DNA from: Chloroflexota bacterium
Lineage (GTDB): Bacteria > Chloroflexota > Dehalococcoidia > GIF9 > AB-539-J10
DNA: 64,000 nt
Direction: 5' to 3'
Assembly: GCA_013388845.1 (NCBI GenBank)
Contig: JACAEN010000042.1
Span: 1-64,000, forward strand
The notes under the pieces are model-generated. The model did not search any database, was not told the DNA's origin, and was given only the letters and a program-made list of their open reading frames with translations. How positions within the stretch are numbered: the stretch's first letter is position 1; the number at the start of each line of letters is the position of its first letter. The translations under genes were made by a program, and so were the position numbers. Of this stretch, positions 7,370-15,985 are shown in pieces.

Positions 7370-8986
7370 TTAGCCCTTGTCGATATACACCTTGCTCAGG
7401 TCGGGAATACCCAGGGGACTGAGCTCGTAGCCTTTGACATAGGGCTTCACCAGGATATAGTTAGTGCCATGGAACAGGGGGAGACAAGGAGCATCATCAA
7501 CCACCAGTTGCTCGGCTTGCTGATACATAGCCAGGCGGACAGCACTATCTGGTTCTACAGCTGCCTGGTCAAGTAAAGCATCCAGGTCGGGATTGCTGTA
7601 TTCGAAGATATTGTTTTCGCTTCCAGTATAAAAGAGGATATCCAAGAAATTATGTGGGTCGGGGTAGTCAGCTATCCAACCCATTACGAACACCTCATCC
7701 TTCTCCTGCTTCAGGTTATAAAGGAAATTCTCCGTTTCCAGTTGCCTCACCGAGACTTCCACACCAAGGTTTTGCTGCCATTCCTGGATGATGGCGCCTA
7801 GATAACTGGGAATGTTATTGCCGTAGCCGTCAACAGTCAGGGTGATAGGGGGCAAGTTCGAGACATCTCTGTACCTCGAGGCGGCGATGAGCCCTTTCGC
7901 CTTTTCCACATCGTAGTCCAGTCCCTCCAGAGCCTCGTTATAGCCAGGCATGCCCGGCGGCAAAATACCATCAGCTTCACTAAGCAGGTCTCGCAATATC
8001 ACCTTAGTAATACGTTCTTTATTCACAGCATGACAGAAGGCACGGCGGATGTTAACGTCGTCGAAGGGAGGCTGAGCAGTATTGAAACCCATATAATAGA
8101 GGCTAAGCTCAGGGGTTACCGCTAACTCTTGATGAAACGAGCCAGTCTCATCGCGCACCAAGTCGATGTAAGCCAGGGAAACAGGAACGACATCAACTTG
8201 CCCTGTTTCGTACAGAGCCATGGGTACACCGGCCAGAAGATAGACAACCTGCTTTAGCTTGGCAGGCTCGCCGTAATAAATCTGGCTACGCTCCAAAATC
8301 AGCCACTGACCTGGTTTCCATTCTTTTAGCTTAAATGGTCCTGTTCCGTTTGGCTTCAGCCACCAGTACTTCCCGGCTTCCACATTAGCCCTGTCAACCA
8401 CAAAGGCGGTGGGATAAGCTAGCTTGTCCAAGAAGTAAGCCTTGGGAGCATCAATGGTGACCTGAAGAGTATAGTCATCAATGACTTCGACCCCGGAGAT
8501 TTCCTCCGCTTTCCCCTCCAACACATCTTTGGCACCCACGATATCGCCCAGATACGTAGCGGCTGTGCCAGAGCCAGTAGCGGGGTCGCAAGCCCGCTCC
8601 CAGGAGTATTTGAAATCGGCGGCTTTGACCTCTTGGCCGCTATGAAACTTCACCCCGTGACACAGATGAAAGGTATATGTTTTGCCATCAGCGCTTTTCT
8701 CCCAAGTCTGAGCAATGTCGGGCACTATGTTCAGTTCTTGGTCAAGGCGAACCAAGCCCGAGAAGATTTGCATGACGTAGATATGAGAAGACATGTCAGC
8801 AGAAATCGCTGGGTCAAGCGTTATGGGACCAGTATCCCAGAGGCGAAGGGTGTCTTCGCTACCCCACCAGAAATAACAACTAGTTAAAGGGAGGAGAAAG
8901 CAGACAAGAACAAGCGAAAGGAATACAACGCGCCGACTTGATTTGCTATGAGAATAACTCGCCTTCATTGCTCTGTTAACCCACAC
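7370..8986 (-). CDS. Peptide/oligopeptide ABC-type substrate-binding lipoprotein
   Basis: A 538-residue family 5 extracellular solute-binding protein (OppA/DppA type). A basic N-terminus is followed by a hydrophobic stretch and an LTSC lipobox near residue 37, so it is a membrane-anchored lipoprotein on the outer face of the membrane. The family core is clear: LRLWDTGPITLDPAIS, KSADGKTYTFHLCHGVKFHSG and DVNIRRAFCHAVNKE. No permease or ATPase gene is adjacent, so it is an orphan binding protein that must use components encoded elsewhere. A second Met at residue 7 is an alternative start. Confidence 0.9.
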   Translation of the reverse strand: MWVNRAMKASYSHSKSSRRVVFLSLVLVCFLLPLTSCYFWWGSEDTLRLWDTGPITLDPAISADMSSHIYVMQIFSGLVRLDQELNIVPDIAQTWEKSADGKTYTFHLCHGVKFHSGQEVKAADFKYSWERACDPATGSGTAATYLGDIVGAKDVLEGKAEEISGVEVIDDYTLQVTIDAPKAYFLDKLAYPTAFVVDRANVEAGKYWWLKPNGTGPFKLKEWKPGQWLILERSQIYYGEPAKLKQVVYLLAGVPMALYETGQVDVVPVSLAYIDLVRDETGSFHQELAVTPELSLYYMGFNTAQPPFDDVNIRRAFCHAVNKERITKVILRDLLSEADGILPPGMPGYNEALEGLDYDVEKAKGLIAASRYRDVSNLPPITLTVDGYGNNIPSYLGAIIQEWQQNLGVEVSVRQLETENFLYNLKQEKDEVFVMGWIADYPDPHNFLDILFYTGSENNIFEYSNPDLDALLDQAAVEPDSAVRLAMYQQAEQLVVDDAPCLPLFHGTNYILVKPYVKGYELSPLGIPDLSKVYIDKG

Positions 8987-9022
8987 ATTCCTTGCTTGTC
9001 CTAGAAGGAGCTTGGCATTCCT

Positions 9023-9703
9023 TCACCAGATGACAATAATTCGGCTTATGGTGTCATCGTAGGGAGGCTTCGTCATATAATGGCCTGCCGGAGGTACTAC
9101 ACACTGGTAATAACGCTTACCAACTTGAAGCTCGACCTCCCAGTCAAGCTGCGGATCAACAAAGACCAGCCCTCTGTCAGTAGTATCAAAGGCAATAATG
9201 GCATGCCCAGTTTCCCCATGATACTCAATAACCACGTAGGCACAGCGAAATCCCTGTCTTACCGCGTTGGCCTTAACATCAGCAGCAAAATTGACACAGG
9301 TATACTCATCTGGTGCATATTCGTGCTCGCTTATTCTGTCCCAGGCTAAAAAATCTTTCATTTCCTGGTAGCTCGGGTCTCTCAACACGTAGCCATATCC
9401 CGTGATGAGGCGCTCATAGTTAACTTGCAGGCTAGAAAGCGTAGCTTCCAGGGATTCGATAAGTTCTTTTGATGTGCTTAATTCAGCCTCCCCCGCTGCC
9501 AGCTCAGCTTCTGCGTCTGTTAATTGCGTTTGCTTCACCTCTAGCTCAGCTTCTACCAGCGCTAGATTACTGCGTGTCTCGTCCAGCTCATTTGATACCC
9601 AAGCCGTGGCGATCAAGAATGCCATGGCTGCTAGTGTTAGAATAACAATAGCAGCCCAGAACTTCTTATGTGAATGGCTCTCCAGCATAATTATGCCCTC
9701 CAA
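9023..9703 (-). CDS. Membrane-anchored transglutaminase-like protein
   Basis: The 226-residue product has one N-terminal membrane segment (residues 14-36) and a coiled coil at about 38-95 (LVEAELEVKQTQLTDAEAEL and similar heptads). Its C-terminal domain has the Cys-His-Asp order of transglutaminase-like cysteine peptidases: Cys in EYTCVNFA, His in ETGHAIIAF and Asp in VFVDPQLDWE. It is therefore probably an extracytoplasmic hydrolase or a binding derivative tethered to the membrane. The substrate is unknown. The start overlaps the end of the DUF1893 gene; a second Met at 9688 is possible. Confidence 0.7.
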   Translation of the reverse strand: MEGIIMLESHSHKKFWAAIVILTLAAMAFLIATAWVSNELDETRSNLALVEAELEVKQTQLTDAEAELAAGEAELSTSKELIESLEATLSSLQVNYERLITGYGYVLRDPSYQEMKDFLAWDRISEHEYAPDEYTCVNFAADVKANAVRQGFRCAYVVIEYHGETGHAIIAFDTTDRGLVFVDPQLDWEVELQVGKRYYQCVVPPAGHYMTKPPYDDTISRIIVIW

Positions 9704-10109
9704 ATATTGATTTCAAAGCGGATAATAACTGAGCGGGATTTTGGGAATCCTTCGCCATCTTCTCGAAAGGACACAAGCCTGTGCCATCATAGTTAGAAAT
9801 ATGAGGAACTATGTTTTTACTGGTAACGGTCACCCCTTGTCCCCTCAGCATATCGAGTGCTCCCTCGCTGGCTATGCCAGCATATACCGAGGCTACCCCA
9901 ACGTAAAGGCAAAGCATAGCTACAGCTAAGCCCACGATGCGGTCAGCTACTGCAGCATTATGTAAACTCTTTCCCATGCTCTGAACAGCCTGAAAAAAAG
10001 GGACTATTCCCCGCTCTCGGGAGCTGACAAGGACTTGCCCACCCTTCACTATAACGAGGTTCCATTTCTCTTCCTCCAAAAGAGAGCGAGCCAGGTCAAT
10101 ATCTTCCAT
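9666..10109 (-). CDS. DUF1893 domain protein
   Basis: A 147-residue protein matching DUF1893, a cytidine-deaminase-like fold family of unknown function. It begins DIDLARSLLEEEKWNLVIVKGGQVLVSS and contains the family-typical AAVADRIVGLAVAMLCLY helix near residues 52-69 and the NIVPHISNYDGTGLCPFEK segment near 99-117. It overlaps the transglutaminase-like gene by 38 bases, suggesting co-translation. Confidence 0.8.
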   Translation of the reverse strand: MEDIDLARSLLEEEKWNLVIVKGGQVLVSSRERGIVPFFQAVQSMGKSLHNAAVADRIVGLAVAMLCLYVGVASVYAGIASEGALDMLRGQGVTVTSKNIVPHISNYDGTGLCPFEKMAKDSQNPAQLLSALKSIFGGHNYAGEPFT

Positions 10110-10140
10110 GTTACTCCACGTAGCGCCTTAAATAATCACG

Positions 10141-10215
10141 CACAAACCTTAAGGGATTAAATCCTAAATCCCAAGCACGAAATCCTAAACAATATCTAAA
10201 TCCAAATACCAAAAC
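10141..10215. repeat. AT-rich repeat, upstream flank of four-helix gene
   Basis: It consists of degenerate units of the form aaatcctaaa and aaatcccaagcac. An inverted relative (gaatttgtttagagtttag with further units) lies at 10571-10618 on the other side of the four-helix-bundle gene. Confidence 0.6.
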
Positions 10216-10578
10216 TTATTTTGCCTTTCCCACTATGGACCCGAAAATTTTCATAAGCTCCGTGGCCTCATTAATCAACGATTGCTTCCTCCTTTCTGCA
10301 TCTTCTTCACTTACCTCAATAAGCCTCAGCCAATACCTACTCTCTTTAGCTTCCTTGCGACAAATCTTAACTCTCATGGTAAAATCTTTTTTGCTTAAGG
10401 CTTCGTTAGCTTCGATGTAATTTGACCCAACTGAACCAGAAGACCTAATAACTTGTTTCATTATTTCAATGTTTGCCACTGTTTTGGGCAGAGTACTTAC
10501 AAATTCTATTACCTCCTTGGCAAATCTTAGAGTTCGCTCTTCTAAATCATACCGTTTTGAGTTTTTAATTTCGGTCAT
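10216..10578 (-). CDS. Four helix bundle protein (23S rRNA intervening-sequence type)
   Basis: A 120-residue all-helical protein of the S23/four-helix-bundle family first noticed as open frames within 23S rRNA intervening sequences. Typical features are the start YDLEERTLRFAKEVIEFV, the RSSGSVGSNYIEANEALSKKDF segment near residues 45-66 and KEAKESRYWLRLIEVS near 75-90. The molecular role is unknown. The gene stands alone and is bracketed by inverted AT-rich repeats, which suggests that the gene and repeats move as a cassette. Confidence 0.88.
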   Translation of the reverse strand: MTEIKNSKRYDLEERTLRFAKEVIEFVSTLPKTVANIEIMKQVIRSSGSVGSNYIEANEALSKKDFTMRVKICRKEAKESRYWLRLIEVSEEDAERRKQSLINEATELMKIFGSIVGKAK

Positions 10579-10618
10579 TTGAATTTGTTTAGAGTTTAGA
10601 ATTTAGTATTTAGAATTT
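10571..10618. repeat. AT-rich repeat, downstream flank of four-helix gene
   Basis: The units tttagagtttagaattt and agtatttagaattt run in the inverse sense of the 10141-10215 array. Together they bracket the four-helix-bundle gene. Confidence 0.55.
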
Positions 10619-10631
10619 CCCCCGCATCACT

Positions 10632-11735
10632 TTATTTTGTTACACACAGCTCATATGCCATGCTCCCCAAGCCAAGTTCCTGGGCAGTTCTTATTTGAAT
10701 CAGGCTGTCTGTACCATTTATCTTGCCCAGTATATCAGAGGAGCTTATACTGGCGAATTTGCCTATGGGCTTGGTTTGAGCAATCAAGTCCAACGACGCC
10801 TTATCAATAGCTACCACGTCTGTGGAGGCAAGCATGCCAATATCGGGGATTATTGGCAAACCTGATGGCGTAATGCAGTCACATAATGGCGTCACATCTT
10901 GTATGAAATTGATGAAAACCACCTTAGAGCGAAACCGGCTTAGCACCCTGGCGGCAGCATGAGCCAGATAAACCTGAAACTTTTCCTTAGCCTGGAGGGG
11001 CAGGGAAAATACCTTCTCCGGGCAAGAATAAAGGCAATTATTACAATTCAGGCATTTCTTTTCATCACGCACTACCTTCTCCTCAAGTACAGACAAAGCT
11101 TCGAAGGCACAAGCTTCGATGCACTTTCCACAGCCCGTACATTTAGAGATGTCCATGACGCCACGATTTACGCTATGTTGAGCAGCCTTCGACTCCTTGG
11201 TAACACAACCCATAGCCACATTCTTGATAGAGCCGCCAAAGCCAGATAGCTCATGCCCCTTGAGATGAGAAAGAACTACCATGGAGTCGGCATCGAGAAT
11301 TTTTCTGGCTATTTTTACTTTGTCTAAAGAGCAATTAGAAACCCGCTTGGGAATATCCACCCACTCTCCATCATAGCCTTGCTCCCCGTCAGCGATAATG
11401 ACCGGCGCTCCCAACGTTCTCTTGGTGAAGCCATTGAACGCTGCTGTGGCCAGGTATTTGCTAGCAGTGAATCTCCCCAAGGAATACAGAGTAGTGGTAT
11501 CCGTGACAAATGGTTTAGCCCCAGCTTCCTTAATCAAATCACATACTCGGCGCACTATGGGTGGGCGAAGGTAAGCACTAGCACCATATTCTCCCATATG
11601 AACCTTCACCGCTACTGAATCACCAGTAGAGACAACATTGGCTACTCTAGAGAAAAGAGTCCTCAACCCTCTGAGGAAAGCTCTATTCGCATCATAAGGA
11701 AAAAAGAAAACCTCGTTCCTTTCGCCAGTCTTCAT
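10632..11735 (-). CDS. DUF362 protein with two 4Fe-4S clusters
   Basis: A 367-residue cytoplasmic protein with an N-terminal DUF362 domain (VAVKVHMGEYG near residues 42-52 and MVVLSHLKGHELSGFGGSIKN near 152-172). Two ferredoxin motifs follow: CTGCGKCIEAC near 200 and CLNCNNCLYSC near 230. DUF362 ferredoxin proteins are common in anaerobes, but the reaction is not known. It lies 16 bases downstream of the radC start on the opposite side of an open run of minus-strand genes, so it is probably in the same transcript as radC. Confidence 0.85.
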   Translation of the reverse strand: MKTGERNEVFFFPYDANRAFLRGLRTLFSRVANVVSTGDSVAVKVHMGEYGASAYLRPPIVRRVCDLIKEAGAKPFVTDTTTLYSLGRFTASKYLATAAFNGFTKRTLGAPVIIADGEQGYDGEWVDIPKRVSNCSLDKVKIARKILDADSMVVLSHLKGHELSGFGGSIKNVAMGCVTKESKAAQHSVNRGVMDISKCTGCGKCIEACAFEALSVLEEKVVRDEKKCLNCNNCLYSCPEKVFSLPLQAKEKFQVYLAHAAARVLSRFRSKVVFINFIQDVTPLCDCITPSGLPIIPDIGMLASTDVVAIDKASLDLIAQTKPIGKFASISSSDILGKINGTDSLIQIRTAQELGLGSMAYELCVTK

Positions 11736-11751
11736 GATGCTCGTTTGCCCA

Positions 11752-12441
11752 TTAAAACAAATTCTTAGCTTTCAGGCTTAAGTAGCTTTTATCACAGACT
11801 ATGATGTGGTCAAGGACATCAATGCCTATGATCTCGCCAGCTTTAGCCAGCCGCTTGGTTAGCTCAACATCCTCTTTGGATGGCTCGGGGTCACCCGAAG
11901 GATGATTGTGCACAAAGATTACCGAAGCGGCGGAGGAAGAAACCGCTTCCTTAAACACCTCGCGGGGATGAACAATGCTCGTATCCAGGCTGCCTATGGA
12001 AACTGGCTTACAATTTATTAACCTGTTTCTAGTATCCAGGCAAAGTACCAAAAAATGCTCCTTCTTCTTGCCTTTCAACTGGCTCCTCACCACGGCAGCC
12101 ACATCCCCCGGGGACTTGAGCATCGGCTGAGGCTCCTCACCAACATCGGCTTCCAGCCTCTTACCTAACTCCACCGCAGCTTTAATCTGCGCCGCCTTGG
12201 CTGGCCCAATGCCACTTATCTGAGTCAACTCCTCCACAGAGGCATTGGCAATGCCTTTGAGATTGCCAAACCGGCTTAACAGCTTTTGGCTAGTTACCAT
12301 GACTGATTCACCTTTAATTCCTCGACCCAGAATTAAAGCTAAAATCTCCTGGGCAGAAAGAGCTTCACTGCCCAGCTTAAGCAGCCTCTCCCTGGGGCGC
12401 TCACTGAGGGGCAAATCGTGAACAGTAAAAGAGTCTTTCAT
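11752..12441 (-). CDS. radC: RadC family JAB/MPN domain protein, full length
   Basis: A 229-residue UPF0758 protein. Residues 1-100 form the N-terminal domain with helix-hairpin-helix GIGPAKAAQIKAA near 76-88. The C-terminal JAB metalloprotease-like domain carries HNHPSGDPEPSKED near 179-192, with the His-x-His and Asp metal ligands. The DNA-repair role implied by the name is not well supported experimentally. It is a useful comparison for the shortened RadC-like gene at 46953-47267, which lacks the JAB half. Confidence 0.9.
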   Translation of the reverse strand: MKDSFTVHDLPLSERPRERLLKLGSEALSAQEILALILGRGIKGESVMVTSQKLLSRFGNLKGIANASVEELTQISGIGPAKAAQIKAAVELGKRLEADVGEEPQPMLKSPGDVAAVVRSQLKGKKKEHFLVLCLDTRNRLINCKPVSIGSLDTSIVHPREVFKEAVSSSAASVIFVHNHPSGDPEPSKEDVELTKRLAKAGEIIGIDVLDHIIVCDKSYLSLKAKNLF

Positions 12442-12458
12442 GGCTTATCGCACATGGT

Positions 12459-13691
12459 CTATTTCCCGGACGATCTTCGCCAGGTCCACTTCTCCAGAGC
12501 CAAGGCACCCCATAAGACCAGAGCTGTGGCTAATGCTGCTAACGCAGCAATCAAAGCAGGATGAGATTGCCTCGCTTCGCTCGCAATGACAGTGTGGGGC
12601 TCCACCGTTGTCCGCCAAAGAGCATCAAGACCATCTATATCAAAACCATAGACTTCAGTCAAAGCTTCATCATAGGTACTACCCTGCTTCAAAAGAGCCA
12701 ATAAATCAAGCATCTTATCCTGTCCATAATTATCCAGCAGATACTCCACAAGGCTATAGCTTTCAGCATACGAAAGGCGAGCTTTTTCAGTGTAAGCGGA
12801 AAATGGACTACACAGGCTACGCACCGAAATAAGCTCGTCCTCTGAAATAGCCCTTTCCAGGTAGGAGCGGAAGACAGGATCAAGCTCGCCCTCGTTATAC
12901 ATAGCTAACCCTTCATCAAGCCAAAGAGGAAGCCGCCCATAGGGGCTAAAAGTTGCTTGATGAACAACAAGATGCGTTAGCTCGTGAACCAGGGCTTTCC
13001 TGCCCCAATCAAGTTCGCCCGGCGGAATACCAATAGCGATTATACCAAACTCCATAAACGCAACGCCGCCACTCCATTCCTGAGGAAAAATCATAGCCCC
13101 CCGTAAATCATCAGTGGAGGCATAAATATATATCTTGATGGGCCTCTCTGGATAGGTGCCAATATCCTGGGTCAATCTGGCAAGTCCTTCCTGACAAGCA
13201 TTCATCAATGCTTGGGCGAAGGACTCACTACCTTCGTACCAGAAAAGCGTCAGATTTCCGCCCGGAGGTGCGATACCAGTCAAGCTCTGCCAGGAATAAC
13301 GAGTGTCATCGAAATGCATTATCTCAGGCGAAGTCTCAATTGTATTCCCAGCACCATCCTTAATCATCCACCAATATGCGACTTCAGCACCAGGGGGCAA
13401 GCTGGCATTCGTCATATCCCATACCCAATTAGCCGCTATCCTGCTTGCTGAGGTAAAATCAGCCCAACCTTCACTGACAACTTCAGCGTAGTTCATCTTA
13501 TCCACCTGGTAATAGAGACGGACATCAACGATATTAGCGCTGCTTTCAGCCTCGAGGGTGAACACAGCCTTGCTTGGGAAATCTACACTTACTTCACTAT
13601 CTATAACTGTAATACCAGCCCCGGCTGCAACAAGTGAGGGGTTTAAAAGCCAAAAAAGCACCGAAATTATTAAGCCAATGCGTTTAATCAT
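12459..13691 (-). CDS. Exported gluzincin (peptidase MA-like) with C-terminal membrane anchor
   Basis: The 410-residue product starts with a signal peptide (residues 1-24). A Fibronectin-like N-terminal part carries VDVRLYYQVDKMNYAEV. A gluzincin domain follows with HELTH near residue 240 and a downstream Glu in WLDEGLAMYNEGE, the zinc ligands of HExxH peptidases. A transmembrane helix near 383-400 and a basic tail complete it. It is probably a cell-surface protease held in the membrane. The linker before the helix (TVIASEARQSHP) is encoded by half of a dispersed palindrome at 12564-12592. Its start overlaps prfB by 4 bases. Confidence 0.8.
   Translation of the reverse strand: MIKRIGLIISVLFWLLNPSLVAAGAGITVIDSEVSVDFPSKAVFTLEAESSANIVDVRLYYQVDKMNYAEVVSEGWADFTSASRIAANWVWDMTNASLPPGAEVAYWWMIKDGAGNTIETSPEIMHFDDTRYSWQSLTGIAPPGGNLTLFWYEGSESFAQALMNACQEGLARLTQDIGTYPERPIKIYIYASTDDLRGAMIFPQEWSGGVAFMEFGIIAIGIPPGELDWGRKALVHELTHLVVHQATFSPYGRLPLWLDEGLAMYNEGELDPVFRSYLERAISEDELISVRSLCSPFSAYTEKARLSYAESYSLVEYLLDNYGQDKMLDLLALLKQGSTYDEALTEVYGFDIDGLDALWRTTVEPHTVIASEARQSHPALIAALAALATALVLWGALALEKWTWRRSSGK
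12564..12592. repeat. Half-unit of the dispersed palindrome, inside peptidase gene
   Basis: The sequence agattgcctcgcttcgctcg followed by caatgacag is one arm of the element at 131-205. It is read through in frame and encodes the linker before the C-terminal membrane helix. Confidence 0.7.
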
Positions 13692-14786
13692 TTCCCTACT
13701 TTAGACCGAAGGTAGGCAGTGATAAATCCGTCCAGTTCTCCATCCAATACAGCTTCGGCGTCGTGAACCTCATAATCAGTGCGGTGGTCCTTCACCATTT
13801 TGTAGGGGTGAAGGACATAACTTCTTATTTGATTTCCCCAAGCCGCTTCGATACGCTCGCCTTTTAGCTTGGCTCTCTCCTCCTCTTTCTTCTTGCGCTC
13901 AAGCTCCAGGAGGCGAGAATAAAGGACCTTCAAAGCAGCTTCTTTGTTTTGGTGCTGAGACCTCTGACCCTGGCAAGTAGCTACCAGCCCTGTAGGTAAG
14001 TGAGTTATCCGGACAGCGCTGCTTGTCTTCTGCATATGTTGCCCGCCAGGACCGCTGGACCTGAAGGTATCTATTCTCAAGTCTTCCGGATTTATTTTAA
14101 CGTCTACCGTCTCTTCAGCTTCAGGGAGGACTTCCACCAAGACGAAAGACGTGTGGCGGGCATGATCAGCATCAAAGGGGGAAAGCCGCACTAACCTGTG
14201 CACCCCGTGCTCACCTTTGAGATAGCCATAGATATAATCTCCTTTAATTTCCACAATAGCGCTTTTGATACCAGCCTCTTCTCCCGTAGAGACATCTAAG
14301 ACTTCAGCCTCATAATCATGCCGCTCTGCCCACCTCAGATACATCCTGAGCAGCATGTTTGCCCAATCCTGAGATTCTGTGCCACCAGCACCAGCATGAA
14401 GAGCCAGCATAGCATTTCGACTATCGTAATCACCAGTGAAAAGCTGCTGGCTCTCCAACTGTTCAAACCGAGAGTTCAGCTTTTTTAGCTCCAGCCCTAT
14501 CTCATCCTTAAGAGAGTAATCTTCTTCCTTGATAGCCAGAGCAATCATTTCCTGAAGGTCGGCAGCTTTCTTTTCCAGCTCCCGCCAAGCCTGGACCAGA
14601 TTCTTCTTGCTCCTGAGCTCCCGCATGATAGCTTGAGCTTTAGCCGGATCGCGCCAAAAATCGGGCTGGGCCGACTCTGCCTCTATCCTGGCAATTTCCT
14701 TTTCCTTGCCCGGGATGTCAAAGATGCACCATGATGTCTGAGATTTGACGAAGCAAAGCTTCTAGATTTTCTTTCTCCTCTTGCAT
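13688..14786 (-). CDS. prfB: Peptide chain release factor 2, with programmed +1 frameshift
   Basis: RF2 recognises UGA and UAA stop codons. Translation starts at ATG 14784-14786 after taaggag. After 22 codons (MQEEKENLEALLRQ...VHL) it meets CTT TGA C at 14717-14723. A +1 slip there joins the GAC ATC CCG frame, which runs to 13688 and gives 365 residues, the normal RF2 length. The main part contains GGQ in SSGPGGQHMQKTSS and the RF2-type SPFDADHARHTSFVLVEV. In-frame UGA readthrough control (autoregulation by RF2 level) is well known for this gene. The gene has a 4-base overlap with the peptidase gene and starts 12 bases after nfi. Confidence 0.95.
14717..14723 (-). promoter_or_regulatory. RF2 autoregulatory frameshift site
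   Basis: The slip sequence is CTTTGAC on the minus strand. The upstream GGTG (in ATG GTG CAT) sits where the stimulatory Shine-Dalgarno-like element is found in other RF2 genes, though it is a weak match. The UGA at 14718-14720 is the regulatory stop. Confidence 0.9.
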
Positions 14787-14798
14787 CTGAAATACTCC

Positions 14799-15500
14799 TT
14801 AATCGAATAACTTCCCCTGGCAGCTTGGTTCGAAGGTCAACATCCCTCCGGCAGCTAGATGAGCCAAGCGGGTAGGTTCCGGAAGTCTGTAACCACGGCA
14901 GCACTTTAACACCCATTGTAAAGCCGACATCAAGTCAATTTTATGACCCACGGAAACATATATTGGCTTCATGCCAGATTTAGTCCTTAACGCTGCCCCA
15001 ATAAGCTCTCCATTATCAAGCAATTCAGCATGAGAGCCAGCCTCTTCTTCCACAGGCTGATGCTGACCACACAGGATAGATTTGGCACAGCCTATAGTAG
15101 GCAAATCGAGAAAAAGTCCCACATGTGAGGCGAGCCCAAACCTCCTGGGATGAGCAATCCCCTGACCGTCAACCAGAATAAGATCAGGAACATTACATAG
15201 TTTTTCGCAAGCAGCCATGATCAAGGGACTTTCCCGAAAAGACAAAAGACCAGGAATATAGGGAAATGTGATCTTACCTTGAGCTACCTCTACCTCCACC
15301 ATGCTAAACTCAGGATAACGGAGTACCACCACAGCTCCCCTTGCCACGCCCTGAGCGTCAGGACGAGATATGTCAATACCGGCAACAAGACGGGGGTTGA
15401 TAACTTCGTTTTCAGTTACCACCCTTCTGGCCAGGTTCAACTGTATTTCCCGGGCTTCGGCAACACTGACATCCCACCCATGTAATGCCTGCACTCTCAT
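14799..15500 (-). CDS. nfi: Endonuclease V
   Basis: A 233-residue enzyme that nicks DNA (or RNA) near deoxyinosine and other deaminated bases. Signatures are VAGIDIS with the first catalytic Asp near residue 42, the wedge motif YIPGLLSFRESP near 80-91, and LILVDGQGIAHPRRFGLASH near 106-125 with the second Asp. The upstream frame reaches 15587, but the extra 29 residues are hydrophobic and unlike the family. ATG 15498-15500 (MRVQALHGW) gives the normal length. It is divergent from the V/A-ATPase operon and just upstream of prfB. Confidence 0.93.
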   Translation of the reverse strand: MRVQALHGWDVSVAEAREIQLNLARRVVTENEVINPRLVAGIDISRPDAQGVARGAVVVLRYPEFSMVEVEVAQGKITFPYIPGLLSFRESPLIMAACEKLCNVPDLILVDGQGIAHPRRFGLASHVGLFLDLPTIGCAKSILCGQHQPVEEEAGSHAELLDNGELIGAALRTKSGMKPIYVSVGHKIDLMSALQWVLKCCRGYRLPEPTRLAHLAAGGMLTFEPSCQGKLFD

Positions 15501-15587
15501 GTCTTGAATTATAAAGCATTCTACTTTAATAACAAACTTTAAAGTCGCGATATATATAAAGAACAGGATTCCTACCAAGAGTACCAT

Positions 15588-15617
15588 TTGCCAAAAAATG
15601 AACTACCATGTTACAAT
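15588..15617 (+). promoter_or_regulatory. Candidate sigma-70 promoter of V/A-ATPase operon
   Basis: TTGCCA at 15588-15593 and TACAAT at 15612-15617 are separated by 18 bases and lie 56 bases upstream of the first ATPase gene. Confidence 0.5.
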
Positions 15618-15672
15618 CACGGACGCAATCAATCATCAGTTGCTGAAATGATTATCCGCCCATTGACGTGTT

Positions 15673-15984
15673 ATGGCCAAAGAAATCACCAGTAACGTAG
15701 AAGCCCTCGAGGTCGAAGCCGAAAAGATACTCCGAGAGGCAAAGACCAGAGCCAGTGAAATCCTCCTCCAAGCTAAGGAGGAGGCCAAGAAAATATCTTC
15801 CTCTCAGTTGCCCCTTCATGAGATGAAAACTCAGTGCGACAAGATTGTGAGCGAGGCTCGGGCAGAAGCTAATAGGAAAATCAAGGATTCCGAGCAGAAG
15901 GCTGCGGAAATCAGCATCAGCGCCGATAGGAAAGTAAAAGAGATTACGGAGCGCGTGGTGAATATTGTCAGGGGGCGAAGCTGA
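15673..15984 (+). CDS. V/A-type ATPase peripheral stalk subunit (H/G type)
   Basis: The 103-residue product is almost entirely a charged coiled coil rich in Ala, Lys and Glu (EAEKILREAKTRASEILLQA). This is typical of the small stalk subunit called H (AhaH) in archaea or G/F in bacteria, which pairs with subunit E to form the peripheral stalk. It is the first gene of the ATPase operon and ends one base before the likely start of subunit I. Confidence 0.8.
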   Translation: MAKEITSNVEALEVEAEKILREAKTRASEILLQAKEEAKKISSSQLPLHEMKTQCDKIVSEARAEANRKIKDSEQKAAEISISADRKVKEITERVVNIVRGRS

Positions 15985-15985
15985 C

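Noticed and set aside
15501-15587. N-terminal extension of endonuclease V
   Set aside because: The 29 added residues are hydrophobic and not part of the family. The internal ATG gives the usual length.
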